DNA of 64,000 bases from Bacillota bacterium (GTDB taxonomy: Bacteria; Bacillota; Clostridia; Lachnospirales; Bianqueaceae). Below, one piece after another: positions 8,658-16,738 of this stretch. The notes under the pieces were generated by a model that was not told where the DNA came from, did no database searches, and saw only the letters and a list, made by a program, of their open reading frames with translations. The translations under genes and the position numbers were made by a program. The stretch lies in NCBI GenBank assembly GCA_017441925.1, contig JAFRUE010000002.1:124001-188000 (forward strand). Direction: 5' to 3'. Positions within the stretch are counted from its first letter, which is position 1, and each line of letters starts with the position of its first letter.

Positions 8658-9236
8658 TCATGCCAGTTTCTTGTATACGGTCATCTCAATAACAGAATTC
8701 TTAATGCTGACCTTGATCTCGTCCGCAACATGCGTAATGACAGATTTCTCCAGCTCATCCCAGGCTTCCTCTGCGCCTGCACGCTTCTCCGCCAGAGAAC
8801 GCTCGATCTCCAGCGCATAGGCACGCATACTCCACTCCATGCCTGCTCCGGCTTCTTCATCCTCAAAACCGATCGTGAAAACAGGCAGATCATCTACCGG
8901 CTCGAAGAAAGCTCTGATCTTGCCCATAAAGCCCTTATGCGCTTCGTTCACGCCGCTTGAAGAAGCGGAGATCAGTTTCTGCCTAATGTCGTAGTCGGTA
9001 GCTGACTGCACACGAAGATGCAGTTCATAGTTATCGTCTTCATTCTCGATCCAGAACTTGCCGTCCAGTGAACCTGTGATCGCGCGGACCATGCTCATCA
9101 TCTCTTCTGCCATAAGGCGCAGATACATCGCGCTCTTGGGGGACAGTTCGCCGTATGCCGCAACGCGTTCAGTCGTTTTAAGGACAAGCCCGATCTTGTC
9201 CGCACCGTTGGATACCGCAATAATATCGCTTCTCAT
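8658..9236 (-). CDS. Degenerate GHKL (HATPase)-like regulatory protein
   Basis: This 192-aa protein lies 13 bp after a STAS gene. The region AMYLRLMAEEMMSMVRAI (about 35-52) sits where RsbW/SpoIIAB-type anti-sigma kinases have the N-box helix, but the Asn that binds Mg-ATP is not present, and no clear DxGxG box follows. An insert (about 95-150) precedes a final strand pair ending MTVYKKLA. The best reading is a partner of the STAS protein in a switching module, possibly one that no longer hydrolyses ATP. No sigma factor or PP2C phosphatase is adjacent. Homology is inferred from context plus a short motif, so alternatives remain open. Confidence 0.5.
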   Translation of the reverse strand: MRSDIIAVSNGADKIGLVLKTTERVAAYGELSPKSAMYLRLMAEEMMSMVRAITGSLDGKFWIENEDDNYELHLRVQSATDYDIRQKLISASSSGVNEAHKGFMGKIRAFFEPVDDLPVFTIGFEDEEAGAGMEWSMRAYALEIERSLAEKRAGAEEAWDELEKSVITHVADEIKVSIKNSVIEMTVYKKLA

Positions 9237-9249
9237 ATCCCGTTCTCCT

Positions 9250-9549
9250 TTATTCGATGGTCAGAATTTCCGAAAAGCCCGTAACGTCAAAGATTTCCTG
9301 AATGATCTCGTTGACGTTGACGACCTTTAATCCGCCTTTCTCAGCCATCGTCTTCTGGATCGAAAGGATAACACGAAGTCCTGCAGATGAAACATATTCG
9401 AGTTTCTCAAAATCCAGTGTCAGGCTTTCCGCTTCTGCCAGTGTATCCTTCATCGCAGTCTCAAGCTCAGGGGCCGTTACGGTGTCAAGTCTTCCTTCCA
9501 GAGCAACGACGGTCCTGCCGTCTTCAATTGTTTTAGTAATATTCAGCAT
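9250..9549 (-). CDS. STAS-domain anti-sigma factor antagonist-like protein
   Basis: This 99-aa single-domain protein has the SpoIIAA/RsbV pattern: VVALEGRLD at the N-terminus, then LDFEKLEYVSSAGLRV, where the Ser at about 54 matches the phosphorylated Ser of SpoIIAA, and a C-terminal EIFDVTGFSEIL. Such proteins bind anti-sigma kinases or other output partners when unphosphorylated. The gene has a strong promoter and is followed by the GHKL-like gene, its probable partner. Confidence 0.85.
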   Translation of the reverse strand: MLNITKTIEDGRTVVALEGRLDTVTAPELETAMKDTLAEAESLTLDFEKLEYVSSAGLRVILSIQKTMAEKGGLKVVNVNEIIQEIFDVTGFSEILTIE

Positions 9550-9588
9550 TTCTGATCCTCCATTTCAAAGATCGTATATTCGAGATTA

Positions 9589-9617
9589 ATTATACATTGC
9601 CACGGTTAAAAAATCAA
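9589..9617 (-). promoter_or_regulatory. Promoter for the STAS/GHKL-like unit
   Basis: TTGATT (9617-9612) and TATAAT (9594-9589) are spaced 17 bp on the minus strand, about 40 bp upstream of the STAS start codon. Confidence 0.7.
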
Positions 9618-9643
9618 CCTCAACACGCAATTCTTTTGGCAAA

Positions 9644-10339
9644 TCAGGTGCATCTGCCATCTTGCCGCGTTTCCTGAGGCGGCTGCCACATGAACAGGCC
9701 TTCAGCCTCCGCCAGCTTTCTGACCCTCTCCAGGAATACCGGGTCGGTACCGTATACCGTGACAGACGTATCACACGGATCCAGATCGATCATTGCCTCC
9801 CGTGCCTCGAATACCGCGCGGAAAAAGCCGTTCGCGGGAATATCGGCAAGCTTCCCGGCAAAGGTCTCCGGATCCGGCTCTTTCTCCCAGCTCATGCATG
9901 AATCAAATGTTACCGCCATAGAATCATAACAGTTGAGCCGGAGGAAGATCTCTGCATATTTACGCCGGAGCACTTTGCCTCTTTCCGGCTGCAGGAAATA
10001 CCGTTCCACGTCAAAATACTGTCCCGGCGCATATGCAGGAACCTGTTCCGGGAGATTGTCGAGAATGTAATAGTTCCCCTCAAGGAGCTTTCCCATCAGA
10101 TCATCATACTGTCTCGGATCCTCTGCAGCTGCGTCCGCATCCGATGCCGCCTCAGTCAACACTTCTATTTTCATGATATCTGATTTGAAGATCTGAACGC
10201 CGCCGATCCCAAGGCTCTCCTCTTCCCGTCCGAATTCATGCAGCCCGTAACCGGATGGATACGAATCCGCTGTCCCGGTAAAAACCGAACCGTCCGTCGT
10301 ATGGATTTTCACTTCTTTTCCGTTAAAACGTTCGAGCAT
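9644..10339 (-). CDS. Uncharacterised protein with LSm-like N-terminal domain
   Basis: This 231-aa protein begins MLERFNGKEVKIHTTDGSVF, followed by GTADSYPSGYGLHEFGREEESLGI and FKSDIMKIEVL; together these look like the five-strand SH3-like barrel of LSm/Hfq-type proteins (about residues 1-60). An acidic linker follows. The C-terminal half (about 90-225) is not recognised; it is predicted helical and contains YAEIFLRLNCYDSM and an Asp/Phe-rich stretch. It starts 9 bp after the upstream Ser-rich membrane protein gene, so the two are one operon. LSm barrels usually bind RNA or peptides, but nothing here proves that. Confidence 0.55.
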   Translation of the reverse strand: MLERFNGKEVKIHTTDGSVFTGTADSYPSGYGLHEFGREEESLGIGGVQIFKSDIMKIEVLTEAASDADAAAEDPRQYDDLMGKLLEGNYYILDNLPEQVPAYAPGQYFDVERYFLQPERGKVLRRKYAEIFLRLNCYDSMAVTFDSCMSWEKEPDPETFAGKLADIPANGFFRAVFEAREAMIDLDPCDTSVTVYGTDPVFLERVRKLAEAEGLFMWQPPQETRQDGRCT

Positions 10340-10348
10340 AAGCTTTCC

Positions 10349-11842
10349 TCATTCAAAATACCAGAGGCCGGAGGCATCATACTCTGCGGGTAGCTCGATC
10401 CAGTCACCGTATGAGGCTTCGATGAACCAGCCATCCGCATCATGCTCCATCCAGCCATAGTCTCCGAAGTCAGAGGAGATCCCTTCATACCAGTACTGCC
10501 AGACAGGCGGCTCTACGTCAGTGTTGTACCAGACCCAGCAATCGGAATCCGGATCATAGAAACTCTCAAAAGAACTGTCCCATGTAAGTGTCTTGTCCGT
10601 TGCAAACCCGTCCTCGGAGATCTTATAGGCATTCTTCCCGCTCCGGACGAGATACAGCGTATCAAACTGGTTGTAATCAATCTCATCGATGTACCAGAGA
10701 TTTGACGTGTCATAATCCGCCGGAAGTCCTATCCAGTTGTCGTAAGAAGCTTCGATGAACCAGCCGTCAGCATCATGCTCCATCCATCCGTAATCTCCGT
10801 AATCCGAAGAGATCCCTTCATACCAGTACTGCCAGACAGGCGGCTCAACATCCGTATTCTGCCAGATCCAGCAATCGGAATCCGGATCATAGAAACTCTC
10901 GGCATCTTCATCCCAGGCAAGCCTCTTGTCGGCATCTCCTTCCGAATCGGAAAATCTATAGCCGTTCCCGCTCGTCCGTACAAGATACAGTACATCCTGT
11001 TCTTCCGGATCCGTGTAGGTCTGCTGGCTGGTGTAGCTGTAGCTGTCTGAAGGCCTGTCATTATCCGGCAGGTTATTCCCGATGAAATAAAGTATGATCG
11101 ACGCAATAAAGATCACAACGAACCACAGCAGGCAGCCGTGTCTGTTTCTCGTAGGCGGCTTATTCTGCCACATCTCTGACGGCTGCTCGCCCTGATACTG
11201 CGGATTTGACCGGGTATCAACGTCGGTCTGCATATAGTCATCCAGCTGAGAACGGATCTCCAGCGGTGCGCCGCAGCTTGGGCACTTCAGATCGCGGGAC
11301 TCCACGTCCTTCGCGTTCAGATTCATGACCGTATCCTGCCCGCAGTACGGACAATGACAAAGAACGTTCTCATACTGCCCGTTTTTGTTGAAGGCTACGT
11401 CATCATAACGCGTACCGTTCTCGTCATAATATCCTTTTTCGTAATACACACCCGTAGAATCATCCGTCCACGCAAAAGGATAATATATATAGTCGTGTCT
11501 GCGGCCGTATACATAATGCGGCCTCTGAGTGGTATTACCTGTCGGTTTGTATCCGGTCGGCTGATTATACCGGGTACGGCTCGGCTGGGTAAATCTTGAC
11601 GAGCTGCCGGAATGGCTGGAACCGGAATGCCGGCTTGGACCGCCTGAATACCGTCCGGAACCGGACGACCGGGAAGAGCCGGAATAAGAGGACCGTGAAG
11701 AAGACGATCTGGACGAAGAATAAGATGATCTGGATGAACTCGATCTGGAGCTCGATGAGCTTGACCGTGAACCGGATGAATGCGAACCTGAAGAATGTGA
11801 GCTTGAAGAATGTGAACTGGAGCTGTGTCCGCTCGGAGCCAT
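10349..11842 (-). CDS. Ser-rich zinc-ribbon membrane protein with duplicated C-terminal domain
   Basis: This 497-aa protein starts at ATG 11842 after GGGAGGTAAG. Its parts in order are a Ser/His/Gly/Arg low-complexity region (1-100), a Tyr-rich segment, a zinc ribbon with CPYC (164-167) and CPSC (187-190), one membrane helix (about 237-254), and two roughly 100-residue repeats (about 285-385 and 395-497). Each repeat opens with LYLVR and contains FYDPDSDCW, DVEPPVWQYWYEGISSD and YGWMEHDADGWFIEAS. With no signal peptide, the repeats would lie outside if the ribbon is cytoplasmic. The function is not recognised. It is cotranscribed with the LSm-like gene. Confidence 0.75.
   Translation of the reverse strand: MAPSGHSSSSHSSSSHSSGSHSSGSRSSSSSSRSSSSRSSYSSSRSSSSRSSYSGSSRSSGSGRYSGGPSRHSGSSHSGSSSRFTQPSRTRYNQPTGYKPTGNTTQRPHYVYGRRHDYIYYPFAWTDDSTGVYYEKGYYDENGTRYDDVAFNKNGQYENVLCHCPYCGQDTVMNLNAKDVESRDLKCPSCGAPLEIRSQLDDYMQTDVDTRSNPQYQGEQPSEMWQNKPPTRNRHGCLLWFVVIFIASIILYFIGNNLPDNDRPSDSYSYTSQQTYTDPEEQDVLYLVRTSGNGYRFSDSEGDADKRLAWDEDAESFYDPDSDCWIWQNTDVEPPVWQYWYEGISSDYGDYGWMEHDADGWFIEASYDNWIGLPADYDTSNLWYIDEIDYNQFDTLYLVRSGKNAYKISEDGFATDKTLTWDSSFESFYDPDSDCWVWYNTDVEPPVWQYWYEGISSDFGDYGWMEHDADGWFIEASYGDWIELPAEYDASGLWYFE
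10352..10990 (-). repeat. Direct intragenic duplication of a ~100-aa domain
   Basis: The region encoding residues about 395-497 (10352-10660) repeats that for about 285-385 (10688-10990). The copies share long near-identical runs at DNA level, for example the stretch reading CCAGTACTGCCAGACAGGCG on the plus strand at about 10493 and 10823. This points to a recent tandem duplication or gene conversion. Confidence 0.85.
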
Positions 11843-11892
11843 TTGCTTACCTCCCGTTTTTATTTCAAAGATGTACCTGCCTCTTTATCAAA

Positions 11893-11921
11893 AGCATAAC
11901 ATAAAAGCCTCTGCCGGTCAA
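11893..11921 (-). promoter_or_regulatory. Promoter for the Ser-rich/LSm-like operon
   Basis: TTGACC (11921-11916) and TATGCT (11898-11893) are spaced 17 bp on the minus strand, about 50 bp before the start codon. Confidence 0.6.
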
Positions 11922-11971
11922 TCCGGATCGGCTGCCGTATCCTGGCCGGGTCCCTGGTCCGCCCGGCTCTG

Positions 11972-12103
11972 TCAGCCGGTCTCAGCCGGCGGATAGGAAA
12001 AAACGATCGCGCTGTCTACACCCGCAGCGTCCAATCTGTCCAAAAACGTTTCCACCGGGACCCGTACGAGCCCCTGGTGCATATGGCAGTCTAAAAACTT
12101 CAT
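11972..12103 (-). pseudogene. Truncated amidohydrolase N-terminus
   Basis: From ATG 12103, preceded by CGGAG at a good distance, the frame encodes only 43 residues: MKFLDCHMHQGLVRV onward, ending in YPPAETG and a stop. The CHMH motif is the N-terminal metal-binding HxH of TIM-barrel amidohydrolases, and the following helix-strand (FLDRLDAAGVDSAIVF) fits that family. A full enzyme would be about 280 aa or more, and no continuation is readable in the 70 bp before the next gene's promoter. It lies directly downstream of the sugar permease gene, so the operon probably once carried a complete hydrolase. Confidence 0.65.
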
Positions 12104-12245
12104 ACTATTGCTCCGTTCGTTACTCTGCATACATTGTACGCGTAGTATCCCTGCCCGTTTTTCAAATAAAAAGAATATCCTATCAGCATTATAGAGTTTT
12201 CGGTCAGAATAATCAATCCCCATTTCCAAAGGAACAGCAAAACTC

Positions 12246-12265
12246 CCGCTGCTGGGAGACAGCGG
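12246..12265 (-). terminator. Possible weak terminator after the ABC permease operon
   Basis: CCGCTG (12246-12251) pairs with CAGCGG (12260-12265) around an eight-base loop; on the minus strand only a short TTTT follows. It could be a processing hairpin instead. Confidence 0.35.
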
Positions 12266-12310
12266 AAGTCTGCAGGAAAGGAAACAATGAAGTTTTACGG
12301 CAGTTGTGTT

Positions 12311-13144
12311 TTATCCTTTGATAGCTCCGGCGATAAAGCTCTCCTGTATTCTTTTGCTCAGGAAAACATATACCAACAGCGTCGGGAAAGTCGCCAGGAC
12401 CAGTGCCGCGCCGATCGGTCCCCACTCTGTCGTGTACTGTCCGGACAGAGCCTGGACGCCGACAGGCAGGGTCTTAAGGGCTGTCTTGCTGATGAAGATA
12501 TTCGCGAACATCAGCTCATTCCAGCACTGCAGGAAGGTGTAGATACCGACGGTCGCGACAGCCGGTCTCATCAGCGGTACAATGATGCGGAGGAAGATGC
12601 CCCATACACTGCATCCGTCGATACAGGCCGCTTCGTCAAGGTCAAACGGGATCTCGTTCATGAAGCCTGTGCAGACCAGAATAGCCATGGACAGTGAGAA
12701 AGCCGCATACGGTATGATGAGCGCCCAGTATGTGTTCAGCATATGCATCCGTGACAAGGTCACATACACCGGCACGATCGATGCGTGGATCGGGATCGTC
12801 AGACCCAGCATGAAGAATTTATTCATTGCCTTGCGCCTCTTCCAGATCAGGCGGGAAAGCGCGTAAGTCGCCATGACAGCAGCTACCAGTGTGATAAGAA
12901 TCGTAGAGAAAGCAACGATCACGCTGTTCAGGAAATAGATTCCCATCTTTCCGGTCTTCAGGGCACTGGTGTAATTGGACCACAGCCAGTGCTGCGGCAG
13001 TCCGACAACATTCTGTCCGAAGATCTCGGCATTGTTCTTCAGAGAAAAAGTGAACATCCAGTAGACTGGGAACAGATTGATCAGAAGCCAGAGGATCAGT
13101 CCGGCGTAAATGGCTATGCGGGCCGCTTTGGAATTATTATTCAT
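12311..13144 (-). CDS. Carbohydrate ABC transporter permease, MalG type
   Basis: This 277-aa inner-membrane protein has six predicted helices and the EAA loop reading DEAACIDGCSVWGIFLRIIVP (about 170-190), which contacts the ATPase. The final residues (IQESFIAGAIKG) are typical of MalG/CUT1 permeases. It starts 4 bp after the stop of the partner permease. With the partner it forms the translocation channel for an oligosaccharide delivered by the binding protein encoded upstream. No ATPase gene is in the cluster, so a shared MsmX/MsmK-type ATPase from elsewhere is expected. Confidence 0.93.
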   Translation of the reverse strand: MNNNSKAARIAIYAGLILWLLINLFPVYWMFTFSLKNNAEIFGQNVVGLPQHWLWSNYTSALKTGKMGIYFLNSVIVAFSTILITLVAAVMATYALSRLIWKRRKAMNKFFMLGLTIPIHASIVPVYVTLSRMHMLNTYWALIIPYAAFSLSMAILVCTGFMNEIPFDLDEAACIDGCSVWGIFLRIIVPLMRPAVATVGIYTFLQCWNELMFANIFISKTALKTLPVGVQALSGQYTTEWGPIGAALVLATFPTLLVYVFLSKRIQESFIAGAIKG

Positions 13145-13148
13145 GGCA

Positions 13149-14030
13149 TCAGTCCTCCTGTTTGAACAGCGCGCTGATAATAAGCGCGAAAAGGAAGCAA
13201 AGGACGATCAGAAGTACTGCGATCGTACTGCCCATTCCGTAGCGGTTGCGCAAGAAAAGCATCTCTATCATCAGGGTACTCGGAACCTGTGTGGAACGCA
13301 GAGGACCTCCGTTTGTCAGAACGTAAATCATATCGAACGATTTCAGCGAACCGGTGACCGCAAAGATCACGCTGATCCGGATAATCGGTTTAATATACGG
13401 CAGGACAATAAACCGGTTGACCTGCCCGTCGGTGGCACCGTCCAGCATCGCCGCTTCACGCAGCTCTCCCGGGACGCTCTTAACGCCGGCGTACAGAAGC
13501 AGCATATGATAGCCCACGTACTGCCACAGGGTGGGGACGAATACCGCGCCAAGGGCGGTCTCCTTGGTGCCGAGCCAGATCCTGGTCCATTTCTCCAGGC
13601 CGATGGCTCTCAGGAACACATTCAGAATACCGTATTCCGGGTTGTAGATCTTAAGCCAGAGCTGTCCGATAACGACTGTCGAGATCAGTACCGGCATAAA
13701 GTATACGGAAAGGAAGACACGCTCGCCTTTCACTTTTTTGCCCAAAGTCAGGGCCAGAAGGAGCGCCAGCGGCAGCTGCAGGAACACAGACAGAAGCGCC
13801 AGCAGCAGAGAGTTGCGCAGTGCTTTCATGAAGCCGATGTCGATACTGGTAAAGACTTCCTTATAATTGGCGAGACCTACGAAGGTCTTATCTGCGCTCA
13901 TACCGTTCCATTCGAACAGGCTGTAGTAGAAAGAAGCTCCGATCGGCGCGATCAGTATCCCGCAGAACAGGAGCAGCGCCGGCAAGAGAAAAATCAGAAT
14001 ATGCAGTTTATTACCGTACATTCTATTCAT
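13149..14030 (-). CDS. Carbohydrate ABC transporter permease, MalF type
   Basis: The protein is 293 aa from ATG 14030 (MNRMYGNKLHIL), selected because AAGGAGATC lies at the right distance; an upstream in-frame start lacks a site. It has six predicted helices with the EAA loop REAAMLDGATDGQVNRFIVLP. It pairs with the MalG-type protein downstream, and together they form the CUT1-family channel. It is separated from the solute-binding gene by a stem-loop that may set the expression ratio. Confidence 0.93.
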   Translation of the reverse strand: MNRMYGNKLHILIFLLPALLLFCGILIAPIGASFYYSLFEWNGMSADKTFVGLANYKEVFTSIDIGFMKALRNSLLLALLSVFLQLPLALLLALTLGKKVKGERVFLSVYFMPVLISTVVIGQLWLKIYNPEYGILNVFLRAIGLEKWTRIWLGTKETALGAVFVPTLWQYVGYHMLLLYAGVKSVPGELREAAMLDGATDGQVNRFIVLPYIKPIIRISVIFAVTGSLKSFDMIYVLTNGGPLRSTQVPSTLMIEMLFLRNRYGMGSTIAVLLIVLCFLFALIISALFKQED

Positions 14031-14058
14031 GATCGTCGATCTCCTTTTTGCAAAGGGA

Positions 14059-14099
14059 GGCGGCACCGTTAAGCTCTGGACAGTTTGACAGGTGCCGCC
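14059..14099 (-). other. Intercistronic stem-loop between binding protein and permease genes
   Basis: GGCGGCACC (14059-14067) pairs perfectly with GGTGCCGCC (14091-14099) around a 23-base loop. On the minus strand the stem is followed by CTCCCTTTGC rather than a T run. It therefore looks like an mRNA-stabilising or partially attenuating hairpin of the kind found after solute-binding protein genes. Confidence 0.75.
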
Positions 14100-14151
14100 C
14101 CATTTTTATTGAATCAAATCGGCTTAATCACGGGCTAAGCCGGGATACTAA

Positions 14152-15405
14152 TTACTGCAGATCTTTTGCCAGTCCGGCAATGAATCCGGCGCCGTCGATC
14201 TCCTTACCATAAACCTTATCAACATAGCTCAGGTAGGTGTTAGCCGGATCAGCACTCATAGCGGTGTCGCCGAACAGAACCATACCGTCGGACTTGACAG
14301 CCATGTCGCCGGCAGCAATGACCATAGGCTTAACCGCGCTGACGTCGTAGTCAGGAGTCCAGGCCGGAAGACCGGAACCGATCAGATAAGCATAGTGGCA
14401 GATGCTCTTGCCAAGCTCGAAAGCGACTTCAGCAGCCAGTTCCTTCTGCTTGGAATGTGAGGAAACGGCAAGTGTGTCGGACGGTCCGCCGATCAGCTGG
14501 CCGTAGGTAGCCTTAGCGGAATCCATAACGGGGAACAGGCAGAGCTGAGCGTTGAAATCAGCATCATTGACTTCGCCGCAGTTCCAGGTTCCGTTCTGAT
14601 AGAAAGCGGTCTTGCCGGCAAGGAAGTTAGCCTTGACTTCGTCATTGGAAAGAGCCGTTCCGTTAGGATCGAAGTAACCCTTGTCGATCATATCCTGCAG
14701 AGTGGCAACGGAAGAAGCGATTCCTTCGTTGTTCCAGGTCGCGCGTCCGGCAAATACTTCATTCAGATCCTGGTATCCGATGGTCTTCAGAATGATGGGC
14801 TCAAGATACTCGGTAACGCACCAGGTCTCTTTGCCGGCGCATCCGAAGGGAATGATTCCTTTCGCAAGCAGCGCATCGCAGCATGCAGTCAGATCTTCAT
14901 AGGTCTCGGGAACATGATCCCAGCCTGCCTGTGCCAGCAGATCCATGTTGGCAAACATTCCTACGAAGTTGTAGGTCAGCGGAACACCGTAATGCTTGCC
15001 GTTGTAGGTGGAGTTCGCAAGCATCTTTTCCGGCAGAGCGTCTTTATGAGCCTTGTAGGCATCATCCAGGCAGTAAGCAGCTTCAGCAGCCGCAAAATCT
15101 CCAAGGAAAGCGCCAGCCCAGGTGAAGAAAATGTCCGGAAGGGTGTCCGGATCGCTCATAGCGGCTTTGATCTTGGTCTTGTAAGACTGATTCTCAAAAG
15201 CTTCCCATTCGATCTTTACGCCGGGATGAGCTTTCTGGTACTCGTCAATTGCCTGTTCATACGCTTTGTGGTTTGCATCGCTCTCCGTAGCGATACACCA
15301 CAGGGTGATGGTCTTCTCTTCGCTTTCCTTTTTGTTACCGCTGCAGCCGGCAAACATTCCGAGCGCGATAACCAGTGCTAAAGCGATGGCAGTAATCTTT
15401 TTCAT
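14152..15405 (-). CDS. Extracellular sugar-binding lipoprotein of ABC transporter
   Basis: This 417-aa protein has a lipoprotein signal peptide ending at the lipobox FAGC (Cys21), after which it should be lipid-anchored outside the membrane. The mature part is a family 1 solute-binding protein (ITLWCIATESDANHKAYEQA near the N-terminus; DIFFTWAGAFLGDF; FYQNGTWNCGEV). It captures a mono- or oligosaccharide for the two permeases downstream. It lies 136 bp after the lacI-type gene and may be expressed from its own promoter in that gap. AGGAGG precedes the ATG. Confidence 0.93.
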   Translation of the reverse strand: MKKITAIALALVIALGMFAGCSGNKKESEEKTITLWCIATESDANHKAYEQAIDEYQKAHPGVKIEWEAFENQSYKTKIKAAMSDPDTLPDIFFTWAGAFLGDFAAAEAAYCLDDAYKAHKDALPEKMLANSTYNGKHYGVPLTYNFVGMFANMDLLAQAGWDHVPETYEDLTACCDALLAKGIIPFGCAGKETWCVTEYLEPIILKTIGYQDLNEVFAGRATWNNEGIASSVATLQDMIDKGYFDPNGTALSNDEVKANFLAGKTAFYQNGTWNCGEVNDADFNAQLCLFPVMDSAKATYGQLIGGPSDTLAVSSHSKQKELAAEVAFELGKSICHYAYLIGSGLPAWTPDYDVSAVKPMVIAAGDMAVKSDGMVLFGDTAMSADPANTYLSYVDKVYGKEIDGAGFIAGLAKDLQ

Positions 15406-15423
15406 AGTATCCTCCTTTGATTT

Positions 15424-15446
15424 GATAGAACTGTTTTCATGCTATC
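15424..15446 (-). promoter_or_regulatory. Candidate operator in the leader of the sugar-binding protein gene
   Basis: GATAG (15424-15428) and CTATC (15442-15446) flank the core GAACTGTTTTCAT (15428-15440). A 12 of 13 match to this core (GAGCTGTTTTCAT) occurs at 51403-51415 in the GH28 leader. It lies 20-40 bp before the start codon. It could bind the adjacent LacI-type regulator or a global catabolite regulator; this is inferred from position and the shared word. Confidence 0.4.
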
Positions 15447-15541
15447 AATATTGAGATCTGCTTAGCCCTGCTGTGTCCAGACAGGAAGGTTTAAGCCAGT
15501 CCCAACATTTGACGAAGTGAATGTGTTTCCGGTAAACGGCT

Positions 15542-16549
15542 TCAGATCTCTCTGACAGTTTCGCCTTCCAGCAGGCTGCCGTTTACTTCGATGTGTTTCG
15601 GAAGCGTCGTACGCGGATTCTCGATCTTGGCAATCAGTTCCGCCGCGGCGATACGTCCCAGTTCCGGTGTGTTCTGCTGCCACGTTGTCAGCTTCGGATT
15701 CATGATACCGGCGATATGGATTCCGTCATAACCCGCTACCGAGATATCTTCCGGCACTCTCAGTCCGGCTTCGCGGATCGCGTTCATACCGCCGATATAA
15801 GAGTAATCATCCGAAAACAGAATGCAGGTCGGGCGGTCCTCAAGCTCCAGGAGCCGTTTGGTCGCTTTGTAGCAGCTGATCGGCTCATGGTACTCACACT
15901 CTTCCAGGTACTCTTTCGGTATCCTAATCCCCAGCTCTTCACAGGCACGGTAGAAACCCATCATGCGGCTCTCCGTTACGGCTGTCGGATTCCCGCGGAT
16001 GTAGGCGATCTTGTGATGGCCCTTTCCGTAAACGTATTTGACGAGTGATTCGACGCCGTGCATGTTGTCCGACATGACCGCGGTCCTGTTATTGAAGGCA
16101 TGATCCAGTGTTACGACCGGCAGATCCGAGTATGCCAGCTCCTGTACAGTCGGATCAAAAAAGTCTGCACAGATAATGGCAACACCATCGACCCCTCGGA
16201 ACAAGGCGTGCTGCAGATAACTTGTAGCCGCCATGCGCGAGTTGCTGCTGAGGAACACGATATCGTATCCGCAGCGCTCTGCCTCCAAACGGAAATTTGT
16301 CAGCGTAGAAGCGAAATACTCATGGGTGAAGCCGCTGTTCGACAGATCCATGAACAGGATCCCGATCAGATAACTGCGGTTCGTCTTTAAGGAACGAGCT
16401 GCGGAATTACCGGTATAGCCAAGTTCTTTAGCTGCCTGTATAACCTTCTCGCGGATCGCATCGCCGATATCGGACTGTCCATTAAGGGCTTTGCTTACTG
16501 TTGCTATCGATACGCCGCAGCGTTTCGCGATGTCTTTCATCGAGACCAA
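15542..16549 (-). CDS. LacI family transcriptional regulator
   Basis: The protein is about 335 aa from TTG 16549 (reading (M)VSMKDIAKRCGVS); AAGGAG lies 9 bp before this TTG, while the ATG three codons later is too far from it. The N-terminal helix-turn-helix and hinge (DIAKRCGVSIATVSKALNG) are followed by a periplasmic-binding-protein-like sugar-sensing domain (IGILFMDLSNSGFTHEY; VSVAGYDGIHIA). It probably represses the importer immediately downstream until its sugar is present. Two palindromes with a central CG upstream of its own gene suggest autoregulation. Confidence 0.92.
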   Translation of the reverse strand: MVSMKDIAKRCGVSIATVSKALNGQSDIGDAIREKVIQAAKELGYTGNSAARSLKTNRSYLIGILFMDLSNSGFTHEYFASTLTNFRLEAERCGYDIVFLSSNSRMAATSYLQHALFRGVDGVAIICADFFDPTVQELAYSDLPVVTLDHAFNNRTAVMSDNMHGVESLVKYVYGKGHHKIAYIRGNPTAVTESRMMGFYRACEELGIRIPKEYLEECEYHEPISCYKATKRLLELEDRPTCILFSDDYSYIGGMNAIREAGLRVPEDISVAGYDGIHIAGIMNPKLTTWQQNTPELGRIAAAELIAKIENPRTTLPKHIEVNGSLLEGETVREI

Positions 16550-16562
16550 TGTACCGCGCTCC

Positions 16563-16582
16563 TTACTTAAACGTTTTCGTAA
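16563..16582. promoter_or_regulatory. LacI-type operator near the regulator start
   Basis: TTACTTAAACGTTTTCGTAA is a 20-bp palindrome with 8 of 10 arm positions matching and the central CG typical of LacI-family operators. It lies just upstream of the ribosome-binding site and shares CGTTTTCGT with the site at 16739-16754. Confidence 0.6.
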
Positions 16583-16738
16583 TTTGAATTTACTAGATTT
16601 TCCCCGAAAAATCAAGTGGTTTTTGTGCAAAATTACATATTTGTCAGACCTGTGCAAATTCAGACAACGTTTTTTGGTGATTTTTAACAAAATTCAACAC
16701 CTCTTTTGACCTTGTCCTATATAAAGCAGGCCGTTTTT

